64,000 nt of DNA from Triops longicaudatus (Eukaryota > Arthropoda > Branchiopoda > Notostraca > Triopsidae), in contig JAGQDJ010000169.1 in NCBI GenBank assembly GCA_022885665.1, forward strand, positions 1-64,000, given 5' to 3'. This document shows, one piece after another, positions 34,214 to 48,000 of the stretch. The first letter of the stretch is position 1, and every line of letters starts with the position of its first letter. The notes under the pieces were generated by a model. That model was given only the letters and a program-made list of their open reading frames with translations, did no database searches and had not been told where the DNA came from. Both the position numbers and the translations under genes were made by a program.

Positions 34214-34422
34214 TCTGATGCTCTTTCTATAGAACAAGGCTAGCTTTTTGAAAGTTAGCCGAGTGAAAGAAAGAAGTTTGGAACGAAGAAATCGGGAATA
34301 TTTTTTTTTTTTTGTTTCCTCTTTCCTTGGGAAAGAACTAGAGCAGAAGGCAAGAAAGATGACGCGGTGTAAAAAGCCTAGGGAATCAATAGCTTGAATG
34401 GCGTGACGTATGACGCAGGTTT

Positions 34423-34435
34423 GGGGGGGGGGGGG
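34423..34435. repeat. Poly-G run (13)
   Basis: Thirteen consecutive G, about 210 bp from the poly-C run at 34202. The two could pair into a long hairpin. Confidence 0.95.
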
Positions 34436-35780
34436 CATGGTGCAGTTAAGGGTCCAAGGATACCGGGTTTTAGGACACGCCCACTTGACTGGTCCACGAC
34501 GAGGAGTCCTTCCCGGAACGCAGGCGTGGCAACGCCCCCTTTTTGCTTTCCCAAAACTGGTAGCCTGAAAGCAGGCCAACATGAAAACTCCAGGCTTTAG
34601 CCGCTGCTTTAGGTGCCCTTTCACGTCTAGAGGTTTCGACCTCGGCTTTCGGTACTTTAGTACTGGTTGTAGAGTGTTACATGCACATTGCTGTAGTCCG
34701 GAAGAAGACCCGTCACGCAGAAAAGCCTTGACGAGGAAGAGTTCGCACCCCGTTTTTTGTCTAAGCCTGCTGCTGTCGAAACCAACTAAATTCTGCCGCA
34801 ACCAGTTTTCGTTTCTATCCCCGCTTTTCCAAGTGTCCCGCGTTGTGCCTCATAGGATTATCGCTGTCCTTTAAGATCTCCTCAAATCATGCGGTGATAA
34901 GTGGTCCCCGTGCCTGAGCTCCAGCTTTAACTTCCGAAAAGCGGATTCCCACGCGCGCTTCGGGCTTCAGTCAATTTGTAGTGGACACTTTTTGATACGT
35001 TCCAGAACAAGTTGAGCTGAACGTCGAATGCAAACACTACTACACCGCACCAGGTAAAAAGAAATGATCCCTCTCACATCACTGTATTGTAGGACTAGAG
35101 CTGAAGAGTCAATAACTTTTCACTTACAAGAAGTAAATGCTTTATTTTTAGGTAATAAGGGAATTTCTTAGCAAAAGCTGGAAGATTTGCCAGAGGAGTG
35201 TGGAGGGATTTCTGTCCAAGAATCGTTTTCTTAAGAGAGGGTTAGAGCTGCATTGTGGTGAGGGGGTGGAGGGGTGGGAGGGCACAGTATTGATCTGGCC
35301 ACCCTTCTCTCTCGCTCTTTCTCTCTTCTCTTTCCAAGTCCCCTTTTTACCCACGCACCCACTCTGACATGCAGGGCATTCCAATAATCCAACGGGCTCC
35401 CGGAGCCCGAAAGACCACTTGCTTCACTAAAAAAGGAAAAGAAATAATAATAACAATAAAAAAAATTGTCGTTTGCTGGTACCCGGCATGCCTTGACTGA
35501 TGGAACGCACGTTAATCAATGCCCTAAACGTGTCGTCAAAACAACTATGTTTGACTGTTGTCTTTCATAGTGGGCTAATATGCATCGAGAATGAACGAGA
35601 GACAAGTGCAATGTTTGGTGCCATGAGGAAAATATGCGCTTGATACTTAAACCCACCCTCCTTTGCCCCTTTACTTGCCAATTAGATTAAACTTTTTTCT
35701 GTTGGCGCATCCCAAGGACGACAGCAACTTGCCTATCTAGCCCTAGTTCAAATAAACAGTTTGTAAGACAGATACCGTAG

Positions 35781-35793
35781 CCCCCCCCCCCCC
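35781..35793. repeat. Poly-C run (13)
   Basis: Thirteen consecutive C in intergenic DNA. Confidence 0.95.
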
Positions 35794-38700
35794 TTTGAAT
35801 TGGAATTCGGTGCCTTGAGGTCAGACGAGATAATTTTTTTTACTCCTTCTACTTTAGCAACACCGTAGCATACAGATTACTTTCACGCCCTCTTAGCCGA
35901 TTATCTAGTCAAGTTTCTGGCGGTTTCGGTTCCTCGGGCATTTACCGTCGTGCCTATCAGACAAAAGCCTCGATCGATGCTTCTCAAGGATTATTGATCT
36001 CATTGTTGTCAGCTAAACACTTATAAATCCTCAACGTAGGTGAGCTCACTTTTGCCCAATTCTTTGCAAGTATTCCTGCCAGGTCAGCTAGGAGACTTCA
36101 ACCAGAAAGCTTTCGAGAGTAAAGTACGCAAGAATAGAACAGGAAGAAACAAACAAGCAACGTTTTCGAGACGCGTGATGGAGACTCATGATTGTGCAGT
36201 TCAAAACGGAATCTGCGGTCTACCTATGTCCAGCTTTGCGCTCAAAAGCTGTATTAGGCCTTTGCCATAACTTCGGTTTCGCTTTTGCCTATTTAGGACA
36301 CGATGGAAGAAATCGGCAAGAAGTATCTGCCACACCGGTGTCGGTTTCGGAGTAGCATAGGGTACCTACCTAAGTAAGTCATGGTAGTGATAGTGGGAAG
36401 AGCCATTTTATAATTGCATAGTGTAAACATCTTCGCAGATAGACTGTTTGGCCATAATAGCGGTACGTATTTTCTTCTTATAAGGAAAACTGAAGTTGGA
36501 CTCCCCTCAAGACTGAAGCTCTACTGCATTAGATATTCATAACAGGCGCAGAGAAAAATGTCAAAGACATGCAACAATATATCAATGCCAGGGGTGTACC
36601 ACCAACCCCATCAGCACCAGCAAGACAGTCTATCATGTCTTGGTTAGTTTAATGTTTGAGTTGTTGGTAGCTGTAGAGACTTTATTGCCAAGTTGGGTAG
36701 AAAAGGAGTGATGGGTGCGGAGATGGCGATGGAGAGTGGAAAGTACTGACGCTATTCAACGTAAACATTAAGCTTGCATTGATTTTCGTTGGTTTTTCTC
36801 AAATAAAAAGCTTTTCATGAATGTTCAGTAGTCAGCCCCCAGCCGTAGCTTAAGGATAAGCCCTTTTGCTGGTTTGACTTCCTGTGAATGCGTGTCATGA
36901 AATAGTAGTATCTCGCTGTTTTCGCTTCCTCTTTTTCAGTGTCTCTTTCTTTCTCTTCTATAGGCTCTGTGTATACGGTTGTGAGTATTTTTCGTGGCCT
37001 AGAGAGATAAGCAACTTAGACAGTACAGGATCCGTACATTATTGTCTGATCCACCCATAAGCTTGGGGATATTATTGCATGTAGTCTGTACTGGACGGTA
37101 ATGGAGGAGGACAGGGTGGCAACCCGCGCCCCCCTCAAGCAGATTGCAGTAATTGCGGGGTACTTTTACCTTGTGTAAAGGGGGAAGGGAACCAAGCTTA
37201 AATTGTTTCCGTGCGGGGGAAAACAGAAGAGAAAGTCCTGTAAAATAAGCACAGCTATTTCATTCATGCCACTTCCGAAAAAGGAAAAACGGCGTCTCTG
37301 CGGGCTGTCTCGGAGAGTACTGCGAATCCGCAATGCGACACTGCGCATTTCAATGCCCGAGACGGCTATGCTAGGGCCATGCTTGGCAGTCCCAATGATA
37401 AGATTCTTAACAAAGCGAAGTTGTTTATCCCGTCCACCTCCCCTTTTTTCCTGGTTTGTCACAATATAATGCAGCAATCCCTCGATTTACGGGAAAACAC
37501 GTAGAAAATTACAGAATTATCTGGTAATTAAATTGATAAACAGATTACTGTTGTGCTCTGTAATACATTGATTACAGTAACAATTCAACAACAATTCATG
37601 CAACGAGTCTTGTCGAATTGGCCACATTGAATTCTTAAGTTTGTAGTTATTTGATCTATCCGAAAAGCAATTATATTTGCATCAAAGAGTGTTATCAGTA
37701 CTTGTTTCTAATGTCAGATTTTCTTTTTCGTTTATTTGTAAAGGAAAAGTATCTTAGCGATTTCTTATCATTTGATAAAACTGAACTTGTAAGAATGTTA
37801 AAGAGATGTCTCGCAATCGTAACACGTTTGGATGTATGCGCTGTTTTCACGAAAACAATTAACCTCATAAAAGGAGGGTTATGATACGTAACACTGAACT
37901 AGGTGAGTTCTGCAATTCAAAGAGCACAGTGTAACACAGTTACGGAGCGGGGTACTGAAAGGGGTGTGATCAGACTGGTCATTAGCTAGATCAAATAAGC
38001 AAATAAGAGAACAAGGTACATCAACAAACACGAGGAAGCTTGTAGAGCGCGCATCCAAAATATAGTTCAAGGTTAGGACAAAGAATGCTGCCAACACAGC
38101 AAGTAGCTGCTCTGTCGAAAAAATGGAACCAAAACAGACATTTTCATAAATATTTGAAAAATCCAAGTACTTTATGGCTTCCCTCTTAGGGTCTTGCTTA
38201 CGTTCCTTGGACGGAGTAGAGGAGTTTGGTGTAGATAACATGACATACGTTGAAGAAAATTTGAAAAGAAAAACAAAAAGCATCTGAGTAGCATTATAAA
38301 CTTATTTAAGTGATGCCTTTCGTGACACCCGCGCAGGACAGCAAATGATACAAGACAACAACCAAACCTTTTTGTCCCATCATACGTGATTACATAAAAG
38401 GTGTGGTCACACCCAGAAATCCCCAAAGGGGCACTTCTACATTTTTTTAGGACGTTTACATTTCCTAATTACAAAAAGACAAAGAACAGGGTGGGAGAAA
38501 CTTTTCTTGTATGGGAATTTTCCTTGTAACACGGTGCTTTAGTTCAGCCAATAATCATTTATTGCTTTGGCTTACTAAAAGGTGGCTCATTATGCATGAG
38601 CTAGCGTCTCGTACACCTGCGGTGTCAGCGTCTTTGCCGCAAGGGTTGCGTCGAAAAGACGTAATTAAGAGCAGGAATTGTCAAGCGCCCCCGGTATTGC

Positions 38701-41240
38701 TGCAGATGGCTACACAACGTTGGCTTCCACTTGTCTCGTACTGTGTGTCCGCCATCGACTTGCCCCAGTCCACGTCCTGCTGGCATTGTCTGTCCCAAAA
38801 CAGACAACAATGAAATTGACCGACAACAAACACTTCTTATGCCGAATGTATAACATAAAAATAATCAGTAGAAAAAAGGAGAATATGCATTTCTTCATCA
38901 TTGTTATCTTTGTTGTAAGACAACAATGAAAATCTGACCATTTATAAAGGGCGAAAAAGTTCGGACAAGGAAAGCTGAAAGTATCACGTAAAGTTTTCTA
39001 GCGATACTTGGAAGCAATGCAGTCTCAATTACAAAAGGAGCGAGAAAAATTTCAGCTTTCATTCTTGTTTTTCGGAACCAAATAATGCCTTGAAGAGGAG
39101 CTATACACTGCCAGTACCAGGTCAGACCCAATGTTGTGTTGATTATTGTGAATTGAATGTGTCCACGAAGTCTTGCTGTATAGGTTTCTTCAGCTCCCGA
39201 ACGAAAGAGGCATAATAATTATGCGTAAAGGCCCATGCCTAGCGTTATGTTTTCGACAACTGTGTTTGTATATTATCATGTGTCTTTTGAGAAGTCCAAG
39301 TCCGCTGTCATAAAGCCGGATTCCGGGCCCCGGCAGCAAGGAACTCGGGGAGGTAGTAAAGAACACGGAGGGAGTCGCCCTGGTGCCTTGTCTGGGAGCC
39401 CCGGCGCGCCCTGAAAGTTGCCATGACAACCCTTGGTGCCGTCTCTTATTGATCGCGTAGCAACCATGGGGCACATGGTGTATGTATCACTAAACATGTA
39501 TTACCAACTTCTTAAGAAAGATTCCTAACCAGACATGACAGATCATTGTTGCAGGTCTAGCATACATTTTCTGCAGGCACTTATTTCTTCTAACGTACAC
39601 GTATGAGTCGAACTTCAACGTTGTTATTCAACATTGACCTCATTTACAAGGGAAAGTAGTTATAATCGTCAATCAAAAGTATTAGATAATTAGGATAGGC
39701 CTATGGCAAGGATGTTCCAGTATTCAGTACTGCTGTAGAAAACTAGAAGGAGATACTTGGGGCACTTCGGGCAGAGTTTCTTTCAAGAAGTCCTGGACGA
39801 CGTAGTTTTGCGGATATCCAGTTCTTTGATAGCCAGCATGGTAGAGTGATAGTTCTATTTATTGTACGATTTCTTAAGTTCCACAACTACTAACGGTATT
39901 TTTTTGTTTTATTTTTCGTGAAATTGATCAAAAGCCGTCCCAGCACGGGATAGGTTGGGCATTACTGGGGGGCAGTCCAGGCGCTGGATGAAACTGCACC
40001 TCACTACCTATCGGCGTTCCATAATTGACGCAAACGTATCGTTAACTGTACACGGAAAGTCTTCCTAGTGGAAACTAAGAGAAAGAAACCAATAAAAGGA
40101 AAAAAAAGGCTTGTTTTTAACCCTTAAATATATGCCTTGTATCGGTCTAACGTATCTGTTGTAATTTGTTTTACGGGATCTTAAAATTGTTGACTATATT
40201 AATTAGTGAAACACTGATTGATAGTTACGCTATATGAGGTCAAAAGCTAATTTTCACCAAACTGTCCCAAGACTCCATCTGAACAAAAATAGTGAAAAAA
40301 ATAAGTAAACTAATAAAAGTAATTGCAACTATTGGGGGGATTATTTTGTAGCTTAGTAATGTAGGTTCGCTTGAAGAAACTTTTACGAAGTTGTGCTGCG
40401 AACTGTTAATGAAAGATGCCAAGAAGTGATATCCGAAAACGTTGAAAAGTACGCTCAAAAAAAGCTACGGTTCAGTTTAAAGAAAGAACGGTTTTTCATT
40501 CGTAGCTTAGCATAAGATATCTTGTTCGTAATGGATGCTGGGTATTTTTTTTTCACGTTTCTGACAGTGAGATAAGGAGATACAGTAATTGAGTTGCCCA
40601 GCATGCCCCATTTCCAAGGTGTCCGGTCTCCCCTACTCAAAATTTCACTTGGAATTTAGAATGATTTAACTTATAAATAATCTTGTACTTATCCTGAGCA
40701 TTTATTCCGGGTTTAGTTCTTCAGAATTTGACGAAAATTGTTTTCTCCGAGATTATTTACGTTACAAAAAGGATGCCATTCATTAGATAGAATCCAAATT
40801 GCCAAAATTCATTGCTTCCAACAATTCTTGTATGTGACGTGTCCAAGCCAAGCACACAGTTATTTTTACCCCCCGAAACTTTTCTTAACAGTACTTTGCA
40901 AAAATAAGTTAAAGTTATCACAGCGTAAGAGAAATCAGTTTGTGAGTCAAAGAGAACATTTTATTTTTCCCAAGTAAAACCTCAGGAGTTAGAATTGGCC
41001 TTTCGCAGTGGCAGTCGCATAACTGCGACCGAAATAAGTGTCACTTGGTCAATTTTCGCTTAGTATGCTAACTGTTTGTCCCACTTGCCGGAAGAGCAAC
41101 TAGTGCAACGAGTTACGTGCAACATGATGTAGTGAGTGCTCGTATCAAGTGCACTGAGAAAGGTATAGTTTCCTCAGAAAGCATCACACATATATTTTGT
41201 TTGTTTTAATCTTTTTATTCACAGTTATAGTCTGTGCGCG

Positions 41241-41264
41241 TTAGAATTAAAGTTAGAATTAAAG
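41241..41264. repeat. Two 12-bp tandem units (ttagaattaaag)
   Basis: Perfect 12-bp duplication about 620 bp upstream of para; just after it TGTATATATAGA also occurs twice. Confidence 0.8.
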
Positions 41265-41886
41265 TTAGGGACAAGCGTGGGAGAAACCTGTATATATAGA
41301 AAAGTCTGTATATATAGATTACCCTTTGCATGCTGGGTATTGGGATTGGAGAACCCTAAAAATGTGGGGGATTGGCGAGAGGGAGATAAGTATTGGTACG
41401 GTAATACAAGAAGGATGGCACGCATCACCCCGTAGGCGATCAATCGATTTAGCTTTACCCTAATGAATACGAGAAGACTTCTCCTTGATTAGATATGTTC
41501 CTTGAAGCAATTTGGCGTAACAAGACTTGACTATGGCTCTTCAACCCTCAATTACTTATCATTGCCTTCTGTCGGTGGAGGAAAAGAGAGGGGCTAAGGT
41601 GGCACCCACGTGTCCAACCCTATTGAGTTGTCCCGTTTTGTCGCCAGTTGACGCAACTTGTTTATCTTAGTTAACAAGCTTTAAGAAAAAAAAAAAGAAA
41701 ACTAATTTTGTTGTATTTTCTCCGTTTTTCCTTTATGTTTTGGTATAGTGCTGGTGATTGTGTGGGACAGTGGTGGCCATGTTGAGAGCAGGTAGTGCCA
41801 ACGCAGGTTAGGTCCAATCGCGCGGAGGTACCCTTGACCGTGACCGGCCGAGGGTCCAAGAGGTCAAGTTAGGTCACGTACTCGCC

Positions 41887-42078
41887 ATGAGTGGGGGATC
41901 AGGCTCGGAGTCGGATGCCGACAATCAGAGCCAACATGGAAGAACTACGCGAACTAAAGACTATAACAAACCCATTTTTGTGCCCTTCACAAGGGAGTCG
42001 ATGGCGGCCACCGAAGCCAAGATTGCAGAGGAAGAAGCCAAGAAATTGGAACTTAAGAAAAAACGCGAGGAGGGAGAA
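41887..42078 (+). CDS. para: para exon 1 (N-terminus, 64 residues)
   Basis: ATG with G at -3. It encodes an acidic/polar start, then the family signature FVPFTRES and a Glu/Lys helix, ending in phase 0 at gtaagt. The first about 25 residues are not similar to insect para. Confidence 0.95.
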
Positions 42079-45000
42079 GTAAGTTGAGAAAGAGACCCGT
42101 AGGGTCGTGTGTAGTCATTTCATTAATCGTTTGTAGCAATTTTCGTGGGATTCCCGACAATCAATTTGGGCTCTCTTGAAGTTCAATGACGCGATTATGA
42201 CGAAAGTTTTAATCGCAGCACAATAACGTGGATCATTCGAACATTAGTGCATGCTCCGAAATAGTCGTAAACATCACTGAAATAATGCAAAGTTATTGAC
42301 AGACAGTATTGGGAACCAAAAGAGCACTGTGCGTGTTGGGTCAAATGCTACTCGTCACGTACAGTAATTCGGATAACCGGATACTCGGATGATCAGGCAT
42401 TCTGCTGCGTTAGTTTCTCCTAGTCAAGGGCTTTTGTAACATAAGAGACAAAAGTTTTTCCACTACAAAGTTAACATCGGTGCATGATCTGTTAATGTTA
42501 GGCTATTTCCAAGCTTTGAAAGGAGAGTCCCCGTCATTCAACTCAAGATGGCGCCTGAATTGCTCCTTATGTCGCTTACTCTTTACTCTCGTTTCAAGTG
42601 TGAAGAGTGAATAGGATTGCCTTTTCGAGGATTCTTGCCGCTTTTTCTTTTGTTTGACTGTTAAAAAAAGCCGTTTATTATCATTCAGGTATGAATAATT
42701 TGGTTGTTACCCCGAACTTCGAAGGGGAAATATAAATCCAAAAAGGTAGTCTTGGTAACATCTACACAACCGGCTTGGGAGACTATTTTTTGAAAAGGAA
42801 AAACGGTATTCTCGAAGCTTATTCGTCAGCACTTATTATTCGTTATTCTCTTTGACTTTTCCCATTTTTTCGACTTTTTTCCAGTTTTCGACTTTTTCTG
42901 ACTTATTCTTTGTTTTAGATTTATGTTCATAGTAGCCATGGCTACGTAGTCAACCTTGTTTGAATTAGTCTGCTATTTTTTTTACCGTAATTTATGACTT
43001 GAATACTTAGAAATCTGCTAAACAATTTTTGTGTATTGACCCATTGCAGGTAAAGGGATTGAAGCGTAGGAAAAAAGATGTAAGCCCCTTACATTTCTAT
43101 TACTAAGCCTGAATGTTGAATGAATCAAACCATTTTTGTACATTTTTAGCCGCCCGGGGAAATTTTTTTTCCTTTTTCGCTTCCCCGGGGCATTATGCAA
43201 CGTCGCAGGCACTTAAACATATTTTGTTCTTTTTGCAACAATAAACAATTCTGCTAATTTTGGGTATTTTTTATAATGTATTGTAATGCACCCCGCCTTG
43301 CTGGTGGACGAGCAATGGCAATGCTCAATGCAATGTTTTGTCTTTGCCAACAAACTAGTGTCAGTAGTCAAACTTGCAAGCTTATTTGCCCGTACCAAAT
43401 CCCGTAATTTTCAATCTAGAATATGTAGCAATCCAAAGTAATGTTGTATTGTTTAGTTAACGCAAGCATGGATAGAAAATGATGAAGAATTATTGTCGGG
43501 GAAGCTGTACCCTTTCCCCACTCTATTCACGCAAGCACTCAAAATGAGATACAACTCACATGGGTGTTTTTTTTTTCGTCATTGAGAATCCAATTGCCAT
43601 AGTGCGTTAAGCTGATAACTAAGCCAGTGTTTTACAGCAGTACGCCGCATAGGCCTAGTGCATGGGGTATGCAAAAGATCAATTATTATGCTATGGCTTG
43701 TCCTCCTTTTTTCGGGGGTAGAATTTAGACATTTTTCTACTTTGGGGTTGTTGCTATGGCCCAAACGTTAGTTAGTTGCCTGTAGTTCTAGTTTTCACTG
43801 TAGCAGTATACACTATTCCAGCTTACGCGGCTTTGACTTAATTTGCTTCTCCTCCCACATGTCCGGCTCGTCTGGAAACTCGGGGGGAGAGCAAGTCATT
43901 CCTGCACACCCCACATTGTATTGATTGACAACCCAAAAGTCACGTGATATGAATTCATTTCACTACTGGCCCTGGCCTGTGCTTTTATGCAGGCTGGGGA
44001 GTTGACAATGACTTAGGTGCACTAGTTAATTCACTTTATTCACTTGCATTCACCTGGTAAGTTCTTTAATACCACGTATCACATTTGCATACACGCAACA
44101 TTACACGTTTGACTTTAAGTGGGGAAGAGCTGGGGTTCAGCAGTGGGAAAGGGAGAAAGGGGATCCGTGAAAATAACTAACAAAAGCAAATAAAAGCACC
44201 GAAAGCATGTATTAAGCTTACAATGGCTGTTAACAACCAAATATGGCCGGCAAAAGCTAATTTTCGTTCTGTGACATTCTATTTTTTTCAGCAGTACTAT
44301 TGTGTCAGTACTGTTGGTGGGGGAAGTACACTCGTTGCCACTTCTTACTCAACTCCTTTTAATGGACGCTTCTCTATTCCATCACCCACAATACAAAACA
44401 GAATACAGCTTTAGATGTATTAATTTAATCCATGTGTACGCAAAAAAAAAACACTATTGCTTTTCCCAAACAGAACAAAAACTGTCACTATTCAGTGTCG
44501 ACCAATTCCCAACACTGCCGGAATACAATACACTCATCTAAACTTCTTACAACTTTGTCACCATCTCACCTGATTACAATGGATTGTTAATCATAATCCA
44601 TGATGCAACTAACCCATAAGACGATGAACAACTTGCTGACTTGATCGGCTGCTACTTCAAAAAAAAAAAAGCGCAAACAATTACTGCACGTTGTCGTTAC
44701 CATTAAGGGGACTAAAGAGTACTAACATTTCACTTGCTCTCCGTGTACAGGTTCGGTATGAAGACGAGGATGAGGACGAAGGTCCTCGTCCAGATTCGAC
44801 CTTGGAACAAGGCATGCCTTTACCTATCCGCTTGGCGGCTGCCTTTCCTCCGGAGCTCACAGCCGTTCCCATTGAAGATATTGACCCTTTCTACCAGAAC
44901 CAACGGGTAAGTTTCTGCCGAGAATGTTCTAAACATACGCTGCCCACTTTCGCACTTCTCATCGGTAGGAAAGCTGCTTCAAGCACTCATTACTACCAAT

Positions 45001-48000
45001 CATATCCATCCATGTATCGTACATCATTGGAATACGCAGAACTCCTGCCTTATGTGAAGTGTGGATACCTGTAACAGTGTATGAAAACATGTGTGTCAAT
45101 ACTTCAAATTTGATGTCGATTTGTCAGTTTGTCGGAACGAACGGTTCGATATTTTAATCTGTATAGAAGAAAATTTTTTCAGATAAAGAAAGTTAATAAT
45201 GACGAGCAGAGTTTCTAGGGGCTTTGCTTTTTCGGAAGTTTGATTTCAGTCTGGTGTTATATAAAGCTGTATTTTGATTGATGGGTTGGTTGTTATTTTT
45301 CATAGCGGGTTTTGGGAATTAGGGATGCGCTGAGTGTACGAGGGAGGCAATTAGCAGTGGTATCAAGGCTCAGGTTTAGGGTTACCTACCAAAATTGAGA
45401 CAACGTAACATTTTGTTGGCGTAAGGGGAGCATTTCTTGTTTGTTAGCCCAAGTTTGGCGGAGCTTGTGTAAGGGCGAGGCGCGTTTTTTCATTGTGGGT
45501 GATACCGCCATGCGTTTTCAGCGGTAAAAGATCGATCCACTGCGGTCTATTCGCTTGGTCGTCGCTTTTTTTTGTACGTATGTAGAGCCAATTGTGCCCA
45601 AAGCGCTCTGCTACGATTTTGGCTTCTTTTTCAGTTTCTCTTACAAGAAGTTGAGAAATTAGGTGCGTGAAAAATGGGCTTAGAAGGGAGAGAAGTGTAT
45701 ATAGTGGGCTTAATGTCCGGCTGCAGTTGTTATGTCACTTCCCAAGTTTTATGACGGGAAGTTTACAAAAGAGTAGTGATAGGGAGGTCATGAGGTCCAG
45801 AAGTAGTGGTAGAGAGCTGATTAGATGTCGTTTCATTTCCGGGCTGAAAGGGGGAGAGGATGAGAATAGTAAAACTCAAGAGTTTTTAAGAAATTTGGAC
45901 GAAATTATTTCATGCAAAAATAAACGCACTTAGGGAGGTAAATTCACAAGGGACTACGGTAGGAATATCGGTCAGTAGTTTTAAACCACAGCAGTATACT
46001 TTCGTCTTGCAGCAATGGGAATCCTTATACTGCACGGGAAATTACTGTGTAAATTTGACTGACGTGATCGCATAATCGCTGTCCTTGACTACACCGAGAT
46101 TTTGCCGTGTTTACGGCTACTACGTTTGAAAATTCATCCATTTAAAGTCATGCCCAAGTCTCACATTACCATGAATTTTGCATCTTTAGTCCAGTCAAGT
46201 GATTTTCTTGATTTTGAATGAACTTAACATCCCCAATTTTCTTCGTTTGAACAAATTTTATACCGAAATTAAGAACGCGCAGTTGAAACAGTAAATCATG
46301 GGCTATTTTTTTTTTTGAGTGTGTTCGTAGTAACTAGGACATGAGCCCTGTGAATTTACTGCTTAGTTAAGAAAACTACGTTAAAATATTCTGTGAAACG
46401 AACCGGGTAATGTGTTTGATAGCGCGGTGTTCCTTGATTTGCATTGGACTCGAGCGCCTTCGGACTCAATAGCAGTGCAGTCGCCGGAAAGTGCTGGAAT
46501 GAACAGAAACCGCTGACCGAATGTGGTTGTTACGTATTTATGGAAGTCCGTAGCATGAAAAAATTCTTACACCTGCGAAATGCAGTGAACTTATTTATAA
46601 TATTTATAATTGATCCCTCAGCTTTTCCCTCATCTAAGTTATCTTTGGACCAGGATGTAAGGGAAACCCTATTGCAGGCACTGCTCCGGATCTATTAAAA
46701 ACTATATCGATAGGATCGGATCAGATCGAGCTTCTCTCGAAAACGGTCGAATCGGATCGAATATTCTCGCGACAAATCCTGATCCAATCAGCCTTGGATG
46801 GAAAAATTTTTTTATTGGCTGTTGCAACTAAAAGTTGCATTCTTGATCAAAGATATCAATAGCTTTTTATTTGAAATTGATATTTTTCATAGCGGTATTT
46901 TCTATAGTGGTCTTTTGTATCGGTAAAATAGTTTATATTGATTCACGATCGATCAAATTTTGTGCTGTAACCGAAATCGGATCGGATATAAAATTTTCTC
47001 GATTGGTATAGGGATCGTTACCAAATTTCGATGATCGGGTCGGATCTGCAGAATAGACCAATGTTCCAAAAGGATCTTCATCGACCGAAAAAGCAAGATC
47101 CGGAACACTGGCTGCAGGATAGTTTGTATACCTTTCTATCCTCCCTAGATTAAGTGAGCAAGAAAAGTTCTGTAGCACGCAAAAAGGAACCGAACACTGC
47201 AGTAGCCCGGGGCAGCTGTGGTATGTGTTTGGGTCACTGGAAGTAGTCAGTATTGAGTTTTCCTATCTGTTTTATCGCTGGCTCTTATTTCTACCTATGT
47301 TCATAACGATATAATTGTTTTCTCAGTATATTGCGCACAAGGGAGACACAAGAATCGTACTCTTCTTCGTTATTACGTATTGCACATACACCGAGCGCAC
47401 AAAAAAAAATATGGGAAACGAGTTAGGGATCTCTATCCGCGAAAAGCTATGAACCTAAGAACGGCATTACTAAGGCTGTGTTTCTACCGCTATCTTCACT
47501 CGATTCACCGCGCAAAATATTGCTGATTGCCGTGCAATCTTTGATCAATAGCATGTATTTAAGCAGCTTAGACTGACTTTTGTGTTCAGTCATCGTAAGA
47601 ACGAGTTACTGAATTAAAATAGCACGACAGTCCGCGATATTTTGCGCGCTCGGTAGAATGGCATTGAAGACACAACCTGAGGTCTTGAGTTTAATAGTTT
47701 GAAGGGTTCTTTTTCCTTGTTCAGCAATTTAGAAAACAGGTTTTCGCAGAATTTCTATACGTTTGCGTCAGATCTTTAAAGAATATGAAATATTAGTAAA
47801 GTAAGTTGAGAATGTTAAGTTCTGTGTTTCAGCATTTCGTAGTGTTTGCTTTATTTTGAGTGACACGAGAGATAAATAATCGAATTACGGGAGGTGCTGT
47901 ACAATCCTGTTACTATGCATATACAATGGGTTGCTTATGATCTTTTCTACACATAGACAACAAAAAATTCGGACAAGGTCCCTCGGGAAACAATAGAAAG

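Larger units (their letters stand above)
32602..41886. other. 9.3-kb intergenic stretch between CKS1 and para
   Basis: The two promoters diverge from its ends (CKS1 leftward, para rightward). It holds homopolymer runs and short repeats. Two longer open frames, 34154-34801 (-) and 37166-37477 (-), match nothing I know and lack splice context. No gene is supported. Confidence 0.6.
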
